Below are positions 60,825 through 64,000 of a stretch of 64,000 bases of DNA, piece by piece. A model generated the notes under the pieces. It was not told the origin of the DNA and ran no database searches. It saw nothing but the letters and a program-made list of their open reading frames with translations. The number at the start of each line of letters is the position of its first letter. The stretch's first letter is position 1. This stretch comes from Epiperipatus broadwayi (taxonomy: Eukaryota; Onychophora; Udeonychophora; Euonychophora; Peripatidae). The translations under genes and the position numbers were made by a program. The stretch spans positions 4,836,001 to 4,900,000 of the forward strand of contig JAQFVV010012420.1 of the NCBI GenBank assembly GCA_028023455.1. Direction: 5' to 3'.

Positions 60825-62594
60825 TACAAATAAGGAGAAATTTAAACCACATTTAATAGCATAATATTGAAATTTAAAATTATACCCAGTTTACCAAAAT
60901 AGATCAAAAGTCCTTCATTCTTGAGGTTTTACAATTCAACAGAATACAGTCTCTGCAATTATCATTCTCAAAATATCAACATTTTAACTTTTTTATTGAA
61001 ATCAGCTGGTGTAAATTATATGTACAGCACTTGAAACATTTCTTACAAGCAACATATTTCTTAATAATATAAGCACTCTATACATTAATGGTCATTCAAT
61101 TTTCACAAAATATATTTAAGTAATCAATTTTTTGTACAATATTATATTATTTTTTATTAATTTCTTGGAAAATATAAATTAACAATATGTTCAGAAGCAT
61201 ATATGCTTTGGACAGAATGCAAGTTTTATTATAGAGCAGATTTCATAATAATCATCATATAATGTCAAAATATAGTAGAGAAGATTTATAATGAAACAGG
61301 TGAGCATGTAATAAACTTCAATAAAATTCATAATTCAAGAGCCTTTATGGTTTATTCATATAGAATGTGACTTGTTTCAAATATTCATTACAAGCAATAA
61401 TTTAAAAATCATAGTAATAGTTTTAGAATATTCTATTAATAGTTGAGTTTATTTTAAAAGAAATTTTCAAAATAATAGAGCTAGTCGATAATTTTAATTT
61501 CATGACCTTAGGAAATAGTTTCCCATCTCTAGTCTGAAATAGATATAAAATGAAATTTTGCAAGCTAATGTTTTCCATCCTGCTGCTAAAATAATAAAAT
61601 AAATGTCATTTACAAAATTCAAGAAAGTGATTTATTAAATTCCATTATCACTAACAGATTCTGTTATCTTGAATTTTAAATAATCTATTGAACTATTTTG
61701 AAAAAACACCCCCATTATTTTAAAGATATCACAATATTAAAATAATGCTTCTAAATAGACGTTGAAGAATATTTAAAATGTTTGAAAGTATTTTTGATAA
61801 ACTTCTTATTCTTAGCATCTTATATGGTTATTAGCAAAAAACATTTTTACACTATTGAGAACTGCTTTAAAATATCAATCATAGCATAAGACCTTTAGCA
61901 GTCTTAAAATTCTGATATATAAAATATCAAATCAATAATATTGTTTACTATTAATGAGAAAATAATAAAAGTTCATTCATAATGTTGATGAGTCATAGAG
62001 AATTTCTCTGAAGTACATATTTTGTATAGAAATAACTCAGCACGTATGATTAAATATTTAGATAAAATTTCCATTATGTTTTTTGGTTATGCAGATTTTA
62101 AACTTATTTTAGTTAATTTCAGCTTAGAACTTTAGTGCCTGGAGAAAATTAATTAGCAAAAATAATTTATTACAAGCAACTAAAATGAATAAAAATAATT
62201 ATTAATCAAGTAAATTTCTCCAGTAAAAATTATCCATATTGGGTAGAAAGTATTAAAGTAAGAATTAACAAGTAAGTAAAGCATGTATGCAAATCTTTTT
62301 TATTTATATTGTCTGTCAAGAGACTGATTTTATTGGATGAAATTGATATTTAGACTCACCCCTTCCTTCATCTTAATTTATTAAAGTTTAAAGATTAATT
62401 GGTATCCTGAGAGATATAGCTAAAAATAAATTCATTTACATAACTATACACTTTTGAATTAAAATGTTTCATTTTAAAACAGTTAATTATAAAACTAAAA
62501 ATTATTACATTAAAATAAAATATGTAATAAATTACATTATTTTAATAGAACATTAGTTTACATTTTTCTTTTCAACAAACATACAATATTTACT
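60825..62594. other. AT-rich DNA, nothing recognised
   Basis: No protein-like frame, tandem repeat or transposon end is seen in this stretch. Confidence 0.5.
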
Positions 62595-63284
62595 ATAGAC
62601 AAAGTTCCAGAATAGATTTGAAATAAGACTTTTTTAAATAAATATTTAAGAATAACTTAATATTGCAATGAGGAAGTTAAATTGAAAGTCATTATCCAAC
62701 CACACTTACAGACATTTACTACTGCTTTCTTTTACGTAAAATTTACAGCTTTTTAAAATAATAACTATTCTTTTTAATTAACTATTTTAAAACTTATTTA
62801 ACTGAATTGATCATTATTATAATTACAATTAATAAAACATATTTTTATGAGCAAATGACTTAAATAAAAATGCTTTTTAAAAGCACATAAATTAAATTGT
62901 AACAATGAGTATTAAAAATTCAAATTTAGTTTTGAAGTTTAACTCTAAAATTGATTTTTACATTCTAGTCCATTTATTAAAATAGTTTTCACTCCTAATA
63001 TTCTAACATTGACTCATTATTATTCAGAGGAAAATATTCCTAATTTAAGCAATTTAAAGTCACTTATAACTACAGCAGCACAATAAAAATATTAAAATGA
63101 CTTTTAAAACAATTAAGACTTTATAAAAGTTTTTAAAATGACTTAGAGGATGAATTAACATTTAAGTATCAAGCCCTAATACTTTGCCTTGCTATAAAAA
63201 TTAACTAATTGAAAAATGTAGTTTTTAAAAAAAAATACTAACAATTACATGGCTGGAAATTTAGATTTACTGGCAAAGCTAAGG
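62595..63284. repeat. Dispersed repeat Y, copy 2
   Basis: It aligns with 18722-19400. The match ends exactly where (TA)n and the TG-starting element at 63306 intervene, in the AAAG...TCC context of copy 1 near 19400. Confidence 0.8.
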
Positions 63285-63305
63285 TTACAATATATATATA
63301 TATAT

Positions 63306-64000
63306 TGTGACACTACAAATCATCACTCTATCTGTAAAATTACAAAGATTACCCAAATTACAATGGCCAGTACAAAGGCGCCATTAGGCAAATAGCCTAG
63401 CAGTAGATCACAAAGAATCTTCAAAGATCATAATGTTACTTTATTGAAGTATTGTGATCACATAATAAAATTTTAAGGTATAATTTTATGTGAACTCTAT
63501 TAATTATACTTTATGTTTTATCAGAGGACACTATAGTTGTTAATGTTTAACATTAAAGAAAAAAACACTTAAATATGACTTTAAATATTTATTATATTCA
63601 TTTTCTTTCCTAACTACTTTTCCAATTCTGAGATTTATAGCACTCCATACTGACTTGACCGATGTTTGCTTATGGGCAGAATTCTTAGCTGATATTTACC
63701 CCCACCCCTGTTTGTCCTTCCAGATCAAGCAGTTAACATTTTGTTACTCTAAACCTGGGGTCCCCAACCCTATGCCCATTGGCACTATGGTGCTCGCAGA
63801 CCATTTTATGTGTGCCCACCACTATCTGAACATGATAAATTATTTATCTGATACAAATAAATTTAATTTTTAACATTTCTTATAAATTATTGTATTATAT
63901 TGTAATCAAATTGTAGGGCATACTATACTTTTACAGCATAAATTATAAATGTTAATTATATGTTAAAATTTTATTTTTGAGATAAAATTTTTTTTCTACA
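63306..64000. mobile_element. Left end of another TG-starting element, continues past the window
   Basis: It starts TGTGACACTACAAATC directly after (TA)n, inside repeat Y copy 2. The right end is outside the window. A segment near 63755 (CCTGGGGTCCCCAACCCT) resembles hAT-type ends and may be a nested insertion. No protein is recognised; the frame at 63655-63873 is not called. Confidence 0.4.

Noticed and set aside
63755-63790. hAT transposon terminus CCTGGGGTCCCCAACCCT
   Set aside because: Only one end is in view, and no target duplication can be tested, so it is mentioned only as a possibility in the feature at 63306.

Overview
The window is very AT-rich animal DNA built almost entirely of decayed and nested transposable elements. 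I see no complete host gene. The mix comprises Penelope-like elements, KRBA2-like integrase and ZBED5/SCAND3-like hAT relics, piggyBac, gypsy LTR elements, long (TA)n and (ATC)n tracts and a TTAGGG-type telomeric motif. It resembles a mollusc, perhaps a cephalopod. That placement is an inference from repeat content, not a match to a known sequence.

Layout. 1-3.5 kb: the end of a terminal-inverted-repeat (TIR) element, a possible 63-bp host exon, and a foldback insertion with a 14-bp target duplication. 3.5-9.4 kb: a decayed gypsy retrotransposon on the minus strand with three LTR copies. 9.4-13.2 kb: an integrase pseudogene split by a piggyBac derivative that carries its own ~160-bp tandem repeat. 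15.3-16.5 kb: a TIR element containing degenerate telomeric repeats. 18.7-20.3 kb: a dispersed repeat and a degenerate minisatellite. 20.8-27.2 kb: three Penelope-like copies, two of them head to head, around a LINE fragment whose 3' end is triplicated. 31-32.6 kb: a hAT transposase pseudogene.

34.4-64 kb: a cluster of long TG...CA repeats interpreted as LTRs. They include two copies of a 1.4-kb LTR (one split by piggyBac), two copies of a 1435-bp repeat, a 6.8-kb gag-only element with 1.82-kb LTRs, and solo-LTR candidates of 3.0 and 1.7 kb. A further element starts at 63306. At least one end of nearly every one abuts a (TA)n tract. Two long, nearly perfect hairpins lie at 49.4 and 60.4 kb.

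The strongest observations are the repeated joining of unrelated LTR ends to (TA)n tracts, backed by an internal filled-versus-empty site pair, and the 468-bp hairpin with no visible mismatch. Everything was done by eye, so boundaries are approximate unless a duplicated copy fixes them.
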